DNA of 64,000 nt from Streptomyces sp. NBC_00525 (GTDB lineage: Bacteria; Actinomycetota; Actinomycetes; Streptomycetales; Streptomycetaceae): NCBI RefSeq assembly GCF_036346595.1, contig NZ_CP107834.1, positions 6,741,449 through 6,805,448 on the forward strand, in the 5' to 3' direction. The first letter of the stretch is position 1, and every line of letters starts with the position of its first letter. The translations under genes and the position numbers were made by a program. Below are positions 1 to 8,459 of the stretch, in pieces. The notes beneath the pieces were generated by a model. The model was not told the origin of the DNA. It saw only the letters and a program-made list of their open reading frames with translations, and did no database searches.

Positions 1-279
1 TTCCGAAGCACCCGCCGAACGAGTCGCACCGGTCGCCCAGGTGGTGAAGGGCGGCACGCGCGGTGCGTACGGTGCGAGGTTGGCCCTCGTACGGCCGGCC
101 CGGGGGCATCGGGCGGGCATGGGCTTCGGCCCGGCCTGTGGTCGTGGTCAGGGCATTGCGGACAGGTGCAGGTGGTTCGACGTGGGGAAAGTGAGCCGGC
201 GTCCTTCCCCAACTTCTTGGCTGGACCGTTTCCGGCACCGCTCGATGGTGGCGGCAGAAGGTTGCTGGGCATCACGGGC
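1..279. other. No recognisable gene at left edge
   Basis: The short open frames here have no recognisable motif, no convincing ribosome binding site and no link to the next gene. I see nothing supportable beyond GC-rich sequence; it may be the remnant of a gene outside the window. Confidence 0.4.
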
Positions 280-801
280 TCACCAGGCTCCTGTGTGGTC
301 TGCTGCTGCGGCCCAGCGGCGGATGCGCGGGTCGGGATGTCCCTGGGCGGATGCGAGTGTGCTTTCAAGTAGTTCGTACAGCGATGGGGGATAGGCCGCG
401 CTGGAGGTCGGCAGAGCCAGCAGGACACGGTGGCGCATCCGCAGGTCGGTGGATTCGGCGAACACCCGCAGGCATGCCTCCAGCCAGGCGGCCTTGATGT
501 CCTGTGCCTCGTCCAGGGCGGGATCACGTACCTCGGTCGGCGCGTACGCCGGAGACCGGTCTGCGCGCAAGGGCACATGGGCGCTGTACCAGGCCCGCGT
601 GGCACCGGCGCGCTCGGCATCCGTGCCGATCCGTAGGTAGTCGACCAAGGCCGCCATCACACGGCGGCGTCCGAATGCGTAGACCGCCGGCTCGACAAAC
701 CAGCGGCAGAAACTGGGGTCCGGGTCATACACGGCTGCCGCCATCAGCGGAGCGAACCACCCCTCGGGGAGATCGACACGTTCGAACAGGGGCTTACGCA
801 C
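280..801 (-). CDS. Hypothetical protein, 173 aa
   Basis: A 173-residue soluble protein with no signal peptide or membrane segment. It is rich in Trp, Arg and Ala helices, and the last part (ending HPDPRIRRWAAAA) looks like the end of a helical, HEAT-like repeat. I do not recognise the family. It lies 72 bp downstream of the NmrA-like gene on the same strand and could share its transcript. The reading frame is intact and has typical actinobacterial codon use. Function unknown. Confidence 0.6.
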   Translation of the reverse strand: MRKPLFERVDLPEGWFAPLMAAAVYDPDPSFCRWFVEPAVYAFGRRRVMAALVDYLRIGTDAERAGATRAWYSAHVPLRADRSPAYAPTEVRDPALDEAQDIKAAWLEACLRVFAESTDLRMRHRVLLALPTSSAAYPPSLYELLESTLASAQGHPDPRIRRWAAAADHTGAW

Positions 802-873
802 CGCATGGGCGAGGTGGCGGGCACGCCGGTCCTGTCCGGGTTGTCGTGCCTCCTCACCGCCCCGGCGCGGCGG

Positions 874-1752
874 TTACGACCCCTCCGTGAACATGGAGGC
901 GTGGTCGGCGGCCCACTGGCGAAACGTTCGCGGCGATGTCCCGAGAATGTCGGCCACCGCAGTGGTGATGTACGCGGGCTGCCCGACCGCCGCTTTCCAC
1001 GCGGCGAGCAGCATGTCGACGGCCGAGCTGGGCGCCGTACCCGCCCACAGGCTTCGGAACTTCTCCGGCGTGATCTCCTCGAACGCGATCCGGCGCCCCA
1101 GGGCGTCACCGATGGCGTCCAGCTGCGCGGCTTGGGTCAGTGATTCGGGGCCGGTGAGGACGTAGTCGCCCCCGACGTATCCGTCCTCAGAGAGCGTCCG
1201 CGCCGCGACGGCTGCGATGTCGCGGTCGTCGACCGGTGCGGACTCGGCAGCGCCGTACGGCCACCGCACGACTTCACCGGCCCGGATCGCGGGCGCCCAC
1301 CAGGCCAGTGAGTTCGATGCGAACATCCCCGGCCGGATGATCGTCGCATCGAGTCCGGTGGCCGCGATGAGCCTTTCGATGTCGGCGTGCAGCACGGCCA
1401 TGGGATTGGGCTGCTGAAAGAGGGGGTGCGGCGTCTGATGCGGGGAGGAGAGGAAGACGATCCGCCGCACGTGGGCTGCCAGCCGCTCGACGACCGCCGC
1501 GGCGGTCTGAGGCGGGGCGGTCCAGACGAGGAAGACCGCACCGGCGCCGCTCAACGCCGGGTCGAGCGACTCGGGCACGGTGAGGTCACCGACGAAGACC
1601 TCGGCCTTCGCCGGCAGAGTCGCCGCAGCAGCAGCGCTGCGGGTGAGGGCCCGGACCGTAACGCCCGCGTCGAGCAACTGGTCGACGACGAGGCGGCCGA
1701 CCCGGCCCGTGGCCCCAGTGACGAGCACGGGGGAGTGGTCTATCTGATTCAT
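874..1752 (-). CDS. NmrA-like NAD(P)-binding protein (atypical SDR)
   Basis: A 292-residue cytoplasmic protein with an N-terminal Rossmann glycine motif (VTGATGRVGR, about residues 11-20), then an Arg (VRALTR) that would set NADP preference, and later FLSSPH and IIRPGMFASN segments typical of the NmrA/HSCARG-like branch of atypical short-chain dehydrogenases. Such proteins bind NAD(P)(H) as redox sensors or act as quinone or azo reductases; the substrate cannot be told from sequence. It is divergent from the TetR gene with a 62-bp shared promoter region, a common arrangement in which the TetR protein represses both genes. Length matches the family. Confidence 0.85.
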   Translation of the reverse strand: MNQIDHSPVLVTGATGRVGRLVVDQLLDAGVTVRALTRSAAAAATLPAKAEVFVGDLTVPESLDPALSGAGAVFLVWTAPPQTAAAVVERLAAHVRRIVFLSSPHQTPHPLFQQPNPMAVLHADIERLIAATGLDATIIRPGMFASNSLAWWAPAIRAGEVVRWPYGAAESAPVDDRDIAAVAARTLSEDGYVGGDYVLTGPESLTQAAQLDAIGDALGRRIAFEEITPEKFRSLWAGTAPSSAVDMLLAAWKAAVGQPAYITTAVADILGTSPRTFRQWAADHASMFTEGS

Positions 1753-1814
1753 GCGCCCATGAAATCGTTACTCAGTTAAAAATGCAACTCAGTCACAAAT
1801 GTTACAGTGGTCAG
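1753..1814. promoter_or_regulatory. Divergent promoter/operator with ACTCAGT direct repeats
   Basis: This is the 62-bp gap between the divergent NmrA-like and TetR genes. It is AT-rich compared with its surroundings and holds two copies of ACTCAGT (1770-1776 and 1787-1793, 17 bp apart), plus GTTA steps at 1767 and 1801. The position and repeats suit a TetR-family operator controlling both genes, but no long palindrome is present and the exact site is inferred. Confidence 0.45.
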
Positions 1815-2411
1815 ATGAGCGAGTTGACGGGACTGCGGGCCCGTAAGAAGGAGCGGACGCGCGACGCCATCGCAGGCGCGGCCGTCTCGCTGTTCCTGGA
1901 GCGCGGCTTCGACCGCGTTTCGGTCAACGACATCGCTGCGGCGGCCGAGGTCTCCAAGCCAACTCTCTTCCGGTACTTCCCCACCAAGGAAGACCTGGTG
2001 CTGTACCGCTTTGCGGATCACCAGGGCGAGGCCGCACGCGTCGTACGGGACCGTGAACCCGGCATCAGGCCGGTGACGGCGCTGCACCAGCACTTCCGGG
2101 CCGGCCTCGATCAGAACGACCCCGTCACCGGCCTCAACGACCATCCCGAGGTGGTGGCATTCCATCGGCTGGTGTTCACCACACCGAGCCTGGCGGCACG
2201 GCTCACGCGCTACCAACTCGAAGACGAAGAGGCACTGGCGGCCGCCCTCGGCGAAGACATCCAGGCACGCCTGCTGGCCGCCCAGGTACTCGCGGTCCAA
2301 CGGGTGCTCGCCCGCACCAACTGGCAGAAGATCGCCCACGGCCGCACCGCCCACGACGTCCACCCCGAAGCCACAGCCGACGCCGACCAGGCATTCAACC
2401 AACTGCCGTGA
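1815..2411 (+). CDS. TetR-family transcriptional regulator
   Basis: A 198-residue regulator using the ATG at 1815. An upstream in-frame ATG at 1782 would place the start inside the probable operator. The N-terminal HTH is classic TetR: TRDAIAGAAVSLFLERGF, then VNDIAAAAEVSKPTLFRYFPTK at about residues 33-54, the recognition helix ending in the LFRYFPTKEDL signature. The C-terminal half is a variable helical ligand-binding and dimerisation domain, which gives no ligand clue. It probably represses itself and the divergent NmrA-like gene. Confidence 0.88.
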   Translation: MSELTGLRARKKERTRDAIAGAAVSLFLERGFDRVSVNDIAAAAEVSKPTLFRYFPTKEDLVLYRFADHQGEAARVVRDREPGIRPVTALHQHFRAGLDQNDPVTGLNDHPEVVAFHRLVFTTPSLAARLTRYQLEDEEALAAALGEDIQARLLAAQVLAVQRVLARTNWQKIAHGRTAHDVHPEATADADQAFNQLP

Positions 2412-2706
2412 ATCTGCGGTCCGAGGGGCTGGGCAGGAAGACCGGTTCGGTACCGCGCGCGTCCGAAGAAACCCGGCTTCGCCGCGGACACCAAGCTGTA
2501 CGGCGGAAACCGATATTGCTTCACCACGCGGCGCTGAACACCCCCACCGGACAACGGGCGAGCCGGTGGGCACGACGGTGTGCGATTGCCGCACCGGCGA
2601 CGTGGCCCGCGAAGTGGCGCCCCGCCTCCGTGCTACCGCGCGTACCTCCGCAACAGCCCGTCCCTCATGATCGTGTTCTCAGCAAGGGGCGGACGGGTTC
2701 TGAGCA
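2412..2706. other. Non-coding or decayed sequence
   Basis: The frames between the TetR gene and the next gene look random, with no family signature. It could be the remnant of a gene disrupted long ago; nothing firmer can be said. Confidence 0.3.
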
Positions 2707-3096
2707 GTGTCGGCGCATGCGGAGAAGGACAGCGTTGTGCTGCAGCGTCTCGCGCAATGTCCGTACCCCTTCGTCTGGCAGGCCCTGGCTGCAAATCCCC
2801 ACACCCCGCCAGTCGCCCTGCAGGAGCTGAGCACGGCCCGAGACAGCATCTGGAACGACAACCGGCTCCTTTGTCTGCTGGCAAAACATCCCGGCGCGAA
2901 CCCTGACGTCCTGCGAGCCGTCCTCGGCGCCGTTGCCGCGAAACTCGAGGAGGGCGAACGGCCCTACGCCGCCGTGCTTGCTCTCGCAGACCGGCTGGAG
3001 CTTGAAGCGGACGAGGTGAGGAAGCTCGGCAACCTCCGCGCTGCCTCTGCTCGTCTACGCCACCTGCTCGGACTGCGGTTGAGCCTTCGCGCCTGA
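2707..3096 (+). CDS. Small LRV-like helical repeat protein
   Basis: A 129-residue protein whose N-terminal half has two units resembling leucine-rich-repeat-variant (LRV) repeats: FVWQALAANPHTPPVALQELS and NRLLCLLAKHPGANPDVLRAVL. Each shows the 'LAANPxTPPxxLxxL' rhythm typical of actinobacterial LRV proteins. The rest is helical and charged. No catalytic motif, signal peptide or membrane segment is visible. Proteins with these repeats are usually interaction scaffolds; the partner is unknown. It stands alone between two non-coding gaps, and a start further downstream is possible. Confidence 0.5.
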   Translation: MSAHAEKDSVVLQRLAQCPYPFVWQALAANPHTPPVALQELSTARDSIWNDNRLLCLLAKHPGANPDVLRAVLGAVAAKLEEGERPYAAVLALADRLELEADEVRKLGNLRAASARLRHLLGLRLSLRA

Positions 3097-3201
3097 TGCG
3101 TCCTTCTGGTCACGGGCGAGATGATCTTGTCGTGCCTGGTGTGCTGCAAGTTCTGAAATGATCAGTAGAGACAGGCCCGTTCAGCGCTTACGATCACGCT
3201 C

Positions 3202-4071
3202 ATGTCCCTCACCTCACCCATACCCGTCCTGCGTGGTTCCGGCGGAGCCGTCCTCCAATCCGAAGGCGACGACCTGGTACTGAGCCGGGCGGACGTGGAG
3301 ACGCGGATTCCGCTCCAGGCCGTCCGGCGGATCCGCGCCGAAGGGAGCGCGGTCGCCGTGGAGCTCACCGCCCCCGCCGGGACGGCCCCGGCCGTTCACC
3401 GGGTCGACGGCTTGAGCCGGGCGGCCGTCACGGTCTTCGCCGACGCGGTCAACGCGGCCCTGCCCGAGCGCGCCGAGGAGGCCGGGGAGACCGCCGACGG
3501 TTCGGCCCTCGTCACGGTCCGCGCCCTGACCGAGCCCCCCGAGTCCGAGCAGGACAGGCGTACGCGCGTGTTCAGGCTCTGGCTCAAGACCGTCGCCCTC
3601 GTGACCGTCGTGCTCGCTGTGGCTGTCGGTATCACGTCGCAGGCGGTCCTCGGGTTGTCGGTCCTGGTCCTTCTCCCCATCGGCCTTACACTCACCACGG
3701 GCGGCTACATGGGGCTGAAGATCGTCTGGAAGCAGTGGTACCTGCCCCGCAAGGGCATCACCGTCGTGGCGGTACGGCGCGAAGGCGCGACCGACGAGTT
3801 CGGCGGGACGGGGAACTTCGTGTACATGGACCTGCACGGCCAGAGCCGTGCCATGTACGCCCAGAGCCGCGCCGAGGACATCCCGGTCGCCTACCACCCG
3901 GAGCGCCCTGGCACCGTGGCGGCCTGCCAGTCGTGGCTGCGCAATTCCGTTGAGACCGTGTTCAACGTGGCCCTCTTGCTCCTCGGCCTCGCCATCGACG
4001 CCCTCATCGTCGGCCTGGCCGTCGGCGCTTTCCTGGGCCTGTACGACGATTACGTGTACACGCTCGGCTGA
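3202..4071 (+). CDS. Membrane protein of unknown function, 289 aa
   Basis: The first ~125 residues are soluble and beta-rich, resembling a PH-like or small-barrel region. Two closely spaced hydrophobic helices follow (about 133-150 and 153-170: TVALVTVVLAVAVGI and SVLVLLPIGLTLT). A beta-rich loop of ~90 residues comes next, containing YHPERPGTVAACQSW, a pattern resembling membrane proteins with a DUF3592-like loop. Two C-terminal helices near 250-285 complete the protein (VALLLLGLAIDALIVGLAVGAFLGL). The start at 3202 gives a clean N-terminus. The layout suggests an inner-membrane protein with an outward loop. The neighbouring membrane gene downstream is unrelated in sequence. Confidence 0.6.
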   Translation: MSLTSPIPVLRGSGGAVLQSEGDDLVLSRADVETRIPLQAVRRIRAEGSAVAVELTAPAGTAPAVHRVDGLSRAAVTVFADAVNAALPERAEEAGETADGSALVTVRALTEPPESEQDRRTRVFRLWLKTVALVTVVLAVAVGITSQAVLGLSVLVLLPIGLTLTTGGYMGLKIVWKQWYLPRKGITVVAVRREGATDEFGGTGNFVYMDLHGQSRAMYAQSRAEDIPVAYHPERPGTVAACQSWLRNSVETVFNVALLLLGLAIDALIVGLAVGAFLGLYDDYVYTLG

Positions 4072-4283
4072 CCCAAACGCCCCGCGACCCCACCCGGCCT
4101 GGTGATCCACTCCGAGCGGCACGGCACGGTCGCCTGTGCGGGCGGCTCACCGCACCCAGCAGACCGGCCGCGGTGAGCCCCGGCGCCGTGACCACGTCGT
4201 AGCCGACCACCACAACCACCTGCCCGGAGGGAACCCATGCTGGATTCCGCGTCGGGTGAATCGTACGGTCAGTTTCTTGTGCG

Positions 4284-4814
4284 GTGTGTTCGACTCGTCT
4301 TCCGCGGCAGCTGGGCGGGTGTCACCACCTCCGCTGGAACCGCTCCTCCCTGGGTGATGTCTGGGCAGACGTGGCTGATCTTCTGTTCCTTGCAGTGCTC
4401 TTTGCACCCTTTCTGGCGCCCGGGGTCCTCCTGGGCGCTGCCATCGTCTTCGTCCTACGGGTCCGTAAGCAGCGACCGATCCTGGTCGGGCGCCTGCCAA
4501 ACCTCGCCACCTCCGTCCTGCTGGCGGTCATGGCCGGCGCAGCGGCGTTCGGAGCGTACTCGTGGGGCGTGCTGTCGGGGTTCTACATCCTGGACCCGGA
4601 TCAAATGTGCGCAGCGCAGGGCGTACCTGGCGATCACATAGTGACGCGATGGACGTTGCCGGTCAGTGCCCAGTGCGTCACATCGGACGGTGTGGGAACC
4701 GAGCTGGCGCCAGGCTGGGTGAATCCTGTGATCTTTGCAGGCCTCGCGCTGCTGCTGCTGGCCCTCACCACAGGATTCCTCGCAGCGGTGCGCCGGCGCC
4801 CTTCCCCGCGGTGA
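4284..4814 (+). CDS. Small multi-pass membrane protein, start uncertain
   Basis: The convincing part begins near the in-frame GTG at 4371. There is one helix in LLFLAVLFAPFLAPGVLLGAAIV, a second in LATSVLLAVMAGAAAFGAY, an extracytoplasmic stretch with two cysteines (MCAAQG and AQCVTS) that could form a disulfide, and a final helix in IFAGLALLLLALTTGFLAAV, ending with a basic tail. The first ~29 residues of the longest frame look non-coding, so the real start is probably internal. The family is not recognised. Its 3' end overlaps the oppositely oriented tpg-like fragment by about 50 bp. Confidence 0.5.
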   Translation: MCSTRLPRQLGGCHHLRWNRSSLGDVWADVADLLFLAVLFAPFLAPGVLLGAAIVFVLRVRKQRPILVGRLPNLATSVLLAVMAGAAAFGAYSWGVLSGFYILDPDQMCAAQGVPGDHIVTRWTLPVSAQCVTSDGVGTELAPGWVNPVIFAGLALLLLALTTGFLAAVRRRPSPR

Positions 4815-5148
4815 GGCGTTCGACCGCAGTGTGCCTCCGCGCCCACGAGGCACGTCTCGCCCACTGGGACGCGCGCTTCACCGCTCGCACAGCCACCCCT
4901 GCGTGCTCCATGAGGCGCTTCTGCGGGGTCGTCAGCTTCCCGGCCCGGTAGCGCTCCACGGTCCGGCGTGAGAAGCCCAGGCGCTCCGCCAGGGCCTTGG
5001 CCGGCCCCTTCGCCCGCGTGAGAAGAAATTTCACCTGGGCCTTTGCAGATTCCGGCACGGGCCGGGTGTACACCCGCCGCTCCGCCTGTACGAGGGCTTC
5101 CAGGACTGTGCCGCGGCTCGGGGCCGGCTGCTGCTTGTGATCGCTCAT
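4765..5148 (-). pseudogene. Tpg-like terminal protein, N-terminal fragment
   Basis: The first ~75 residues match the N-terminus of Streptomyces telomere terminal proteins (Tpg) as I know them: ERRVYTRPVPESAKAQVKFL, a linker, then an HTH of the form KALAERLGFSRRTVERYRAG. Tpg, about 184 residues, is covalently attached to the 5' ends of linear replicons. Here the similarity stops after the HTH, and the C-terminal DNA/telomere domain is missing, so the gene is truncated at 127 aa. Its ATG overlaps the stop of an upstream fragment of the C-terminal half. It could still make a small DNA-binding protein, but not a working terminal protein. Confidence 0.55.
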
Positions 5149-5412
5149 ATGTTCCAGGAGGCCGCGGATCGCGTGTGGACAGAGAGTGGGCGTCTGACAC
5201 GCCCTGAGAAGGCCTGGGTGATGTCCCGTATGCGGACGTCGTCGGTTGTTACCCCCGGCGGCTTCGAAGCCGAAGTGCGCGCGGGTGGAGACGACCAGCC
5301 CGGTCGTGGTCGCCGCCCTTCTTCCTCACCTTCGCGCGGACCTGCGGCTGCCACCGCTTCGTCACCTCGCGCTCCAGGCGGCCGCGCAGCGCCTGACGAT
5401 AGCCACGAAGCG
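5145..5412 (-). pseudogene. Tpg-like terminal protein, C-terminal fragment (frameshifted)
   Basis: Read on the minus strand from about 5405, three successive frames spell the middle and end of a Tpg-like protein: LEREVTKRWQPQVRAKVRKK, then (frameshift near 5317) AATTTGLVVSTRAHFGFEAAG, then (frameshift near 5250) VTTDDVRIRDITQAF. The RWQPxVR, TRAxFGF and TxDDxRxRxIT elements are the signature of the Tpg middle and C-terminal region as I know it. The N-terminal half is missing because the LysR gene abuts at 5413. The reading frame runs to a TGA that overlaps the ATG of the N-terminal fragment. Clearly non-functional. Confidence 0.5.
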
Positions 5413-6318
5413 TCAGGGGTGTGGTTTTGGTGTCTGGAGGAGGCTGAGTGCTGCTTCGTTGAAAGCACGTGTGCGGGCTGTCGCACTGTCGATGGACGAG
5501 ATCAGGCCCCAGTTCACCGGTGTGGCATCCGTGAAGGGTATATATGCGACGTCGGGGCGGGCGAGATACCGTCTTGTGTGGGCTGCGACGATGAAGGCTC
5601 CCTCTCCGGCTCCCACGAGTGTCAGCGTTTCGTTGAGTGTCATGGCCGGTGGGCCGAGCTTGATCGGTTTCCCGGCGGGGGTCTGGCTCGGTGCCTGGTC
5701 CCGGCGCAGGGGTTCCGGGAGCGTCTCGGGTATTTGCAGCAGGGTCACGCGAGCCAGGTCTTCGACGGAGACGGTCGTTCGGCGGGCGAAGGGGTGTTCT
5801 GCCGGCACGGCGAGCATGCGTGCTTCCCGTACCAGGACGGGTCCCGTGACGATACCTTTCTCGCGCATCGGGTAGCGGGTGAGCGCGATGTCCACCTCAC
5901 CTTCGCGCAGCCAGGGCAGGACCTGTGGCAGGTGTGCCTCTTTGATCTCGACCTCGCAGTCGGGGTGCCGCATGCGGAAGGCCTGTTTGGCCCCGGCCAG
6001 TAGCTGGCCCGCCGCAGGTCCGGTGAAGGCGATCCTCAACAGCCCGGTCAGCCCTTTCCCGGCCTGGACGGCCCGCTCGTACGCTTCGGTGATCCGGGAC
6101 CACGCGGGGCTTACCTCTTCGAGGAACTGCTGTCCCATCGAGGACAGTTCCACCCGGCGGCTGGTGCGGTGGAACAGGGGCATGCCCATGCGGCGCTCCA
6201 GTTTGGCGACCGTCTGGCTGACCCGGGCCGTGGAGACGTGCAGCCGCTCGGCGGTACGGCCGAAGTGCAGCTCCTCGGCAAGCGTCAGGAAGACCTCCAG
6301 CTCGTGCCGCTCCAGCAT
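5413..6318 (-). CDS. LysR-family transcriptional regulator
   Basis: A 301-residue regulator starting at the ATG at 6318, which has a GGGAGGG-type ribosome binding site. The N-terminal winged HTH reads ELEVFLTLAEELHFGRTAER and VSTARVSQTVAKLERRMGMPLF, a typical LTTR DNA-binding domain. It is followed by the long linker helix and a periplasmic-binding-protein-like effector domain (LRIAFTGPAA near residue 90, DIALTRYP near 145). It is divergent from the SnoaL-like/cupin genes and likely controls them. The 3' end lies directly against a tpg-like remnant, so this gene probably arrived by recombination there. Confidence 0.88.
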   Translation of the reverse strand: MLERHELEVFLTLAEELHFGRTAERLHVSTARVSQTVAKLERRMGMPLFHRTSRRVELSSMGQQFLEEVSPAWSRITEAYERAVQAGKGLTGLLRIAFTGPAAGQLLAGAKQAFRMRHPDCEVEIKEAHLPQVLPWLREGEVDIALTRYPMREKGIVTGPVLVREARMLAVPAEHPFARRTTVSVEDLARVTLLQIPETLPEPLRRDQAPSQTPAGKPIKLGPPAMTLNETLTLVGAGEGAFIVAAHTRRYLARPDVAYIPFTDATPVNWGLISSIDSATARTRAFNEAALSLLQTPKPHP

Positions 6319-6447
6319 CCCGCACCCTCCCATCGTTAATCGTGGCTTCACGGTCGTTGCCCAGAAGCGCGTTGATGCTCTGTGCGGTCCTCAGCACGAT
6401 GAGAGCCAAGCCCTTGCCAGGGCACCTCACCCGCACGGGAGAACATC

Positions 6448-6954
6448 ATGTACGTCACGCACGACCGCGCCCTGACCGCCCCCGCGCACGACATCGCCGC
6501 GACCGTCGCCGAACTGAGGGACCGGGCGGAAATCACCGACGCACTCCACCGCTTCGGCCTGGGCCAGGACCTGAAGGACAAGGAACTCTTCGCCTCGGCG
6601 TTCGCCGTCGACGCCGAGCTGGATTTCCGTCCCGCGGCCTCCGCATGGGGCGCAGAGCCCCCGCTGATGTCCGGACGCGATGCCATCGTCACCACCATCC
6701 TGGCCATGTTCACCGGCCGGGTGGACACCACACACCAGATCACCAACACGCGTATCTCGATCGACGGCGACACCGCCCGGCTCACGGCCCTGGTGGAAGC
6801 ACAGCACCTGCTCATCGCCGACCCCGCCACGCACGCCCTGCTGAAGAACCCCTACGACGTGGACCTGGTCCGCGACGGCGACCGATGGGTCATCCGCCGG
6901 CTCCGCATCGACAACACCTGGTACACCGGCGAACCCGCCGTCATCTTCGGCTGA
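6448..6954 (+). CDS. SnoaL-like / NTF2-fold protein
   Basis: A 168-residue protein of the nuclear-transport-factor-2-like superfamily. An N-terminal helix (ELRDRAEITDALHRFGLGQD) is followed by the cone-shaped alpha+beta barrel with FAVDAELDF, a central GRDAIVTTI helix, then the beta strands HQITNTRISIDGDTARLTAL and DRWVIRRLRIDNTWYTG. Members act as cyclases, dehydratases, isomerases or binding proteins in aromatic or steroid-like metabolism, and this sequence does not decide which. It is followed by a cupin gene in the same direction, with a LysR gene divergent upstream. Confidence 0.75.
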   Translation: MYVTHDRALTAPAHDIAATVAELRDRAEITDALHRFGLGQDLKDKELFASAFAVDAELDFRPAASAWGAEPPLMSGRDAIVTTILAMFTGRVDTTHQITNTRISIDGDTARLTALVEAQHLLIADPATHALLKNPYDVDLVRDGDRWVIRRLRIDNTWYTGEPAVIFG

Positions 6955-7048
6955 CCCACGCCCACCGCACGCCGCTTCCCGAGCCGGGGACCGGCAGATG
7001 TCTCCGCTCCCTGCACGACCCTCTCTGGAGAATCAGGAAGGACCCGAC

Positions 7049-7549
7049 ATGAAGAACACAGAGACCCATGTACCACTGGTGCTGACCCGTCACACCGAGG
7101 CCGAGACCTGTGCCGACCCCAGCAGTGTGATGACGCTGCTCGCCGACACGAACAGCACCACCGGCGGTTTCACCAGCTATCGATCCACTTTCGCCAAGGG
7201 CGCCGTAGGGGCACCCGCCCACTTCCATACCAAGGCGACCGAGCTGTTCTTCGTGATCGGCGGCTCCCTGCAGGTGCTGATCGGTGAGGAGGTCACCGTC
7301 CTGGAGGCCGGTGATTTCCTGGCCGTGCCGCCCCGTACCCCGCACGCCTTCGCGGCGGCGCCGAACGGTGAGGCGGACGTGCTGTTCGTGTTCACGCCGG
7401 GCATGGGCCGGTTCGACTACCTGCGCCTGCTGGGCCGGGTGATGCGGGGCGAGGCCGACCCCGCGGAGATCGCCGCCTCCGCGGAACGGTTCGACAACCA
7501 CTACGTCGACAGCCCGGTCTGGCGGGCTGCCCTGGAGACCGAGGCGTAG
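7049..7549 (+). CDS. Cupin-domain protein
   Basis: A 166-residue cupin. I chose the ATG at 7049 because it has AGGAAGGA 7 bp upstream. Cupin motif 1 is visible around residues 50-75 (PAHFHTKATELFFVIGGSLQV: H-x-H, E, G), and motif 2 around 85-105 (EAGDFLAVPPRTPHAF: the PxxxxH metal ligand). This gives the His/His/Glu/His metal site of a mononuclear metal cupin. Such proteins act as dioxygenases, isomerases or sensors; the substrate is unknown. It lies 94 bp downstream of the SnoaL-like gene and is likely co-transcribed. Confidence 0.8.
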   Translation: MKNTETHVPLVLTRHTEAETCADPSSVMTLLADTNSTTGGFTSYRSTFAKGAVGAPAHFHTKATELFFVIGGSLQVLIGEEVTVLEAGDFLAVPPRTPHAFAAAPNGEADVLFVFTPGMGRFDYLRLLGRVMRGEADPAEIAASAERFDNHYVDSPVWRAALETEA

Positions 7550-8459
7550 TCGGGCATCCCGGTGTCAGTCACCTGTGGAGCTGCATCACGACCGGCCTTT
7601 GTGGACTGGGGTGTTGCCCTCCTGGTGATGGGAATCTCAAGGGGTTCTGATCGTGCTTGCTGTTATGGCTGGTCCCGCCGGGGTGCCGGACCTCAGTGCC
7701 ATACCCGCGCCCGGCGGGCTCCGCCGTGCAGAGGGCTACTGCATGGTGAAGCCGAGACCCCTGGACCTCGCACCGACAAAGACCTGCGCACGGCCATGGA
7801 GATGCGGCAGCTGGTTGAGCAGGGCGCCTTCGGCGCCACTGCCCTCCAGGCCACGCTTCAGCCCTTTCTGGATGTGGATGAGGCGGAGATGGAGGACGAA
7901 CGCGATGCAGGAGAGGTGCCGTGGACTGCGCATGAGGCTCCACTGCGCAGAAATCCTGGTGATCCGGTCCGTAGCGATGCGCGGTCGGTGTACGACGTGT
8001 CGTAGGACGCGGAACCGAGAATGATCGGGATCGGGGTGTCCAAAGGACGTCGGGGTGCGCAGCAGGGCGGGTGCCGGTGAGCCCGTCATCCGCCCTGCTG
8101 CCCTCGCCTGGCTTGACGAACCGGACGCTTCCGGCTGACCGGGCCAACCGGAGCACCGGCCCGCGCGGTGGACGCCTGCCTGAGGATGGGACGGGAGCCG
8201 GTAGCCTGCCCGGGGCCGCCGAGCGAATCCCCGGCTCACCGGCTCACCTTGCGCAGCCGGTTCCCCCCGGAGGGAAAGCGCAGAGGACGACCCGCAGCGC
8301 AGGATCCGTGCCCGGCCGGATCCCGGCGACCGGGCACGACGCTGGACGGGACGGACCACGCACCGCATCCCTGACCGGCCGAGTCCCTTCAGCCAGCAGG
8401 AACACAATCTGCGGCCCGCCGTCCAGCTCCCTCGCCGGTGCGCGCTACCTCAGCGTGCG
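7550..8459. other. 900-bp stretch without a supportable gene
   Basis: Several short frames exist on both strands, but none shows a ribosome binding site, a known motif or consistent codon use over its length. A stretch around 7780-7900 (plus strand, reading DKDLRTAMEMRQLVEQGAF) looks protein-like for ~40 residues and may be a remnant. No terminal inverted repeats were found. Confidence 0.4.

Noticed and set aside
5137..6003. Long plus-strand frame (288 codons) across the tpg-like and LysR region
   Set aside because: Antisense to a clear LysR gene; no motif, no ribosome binding site.
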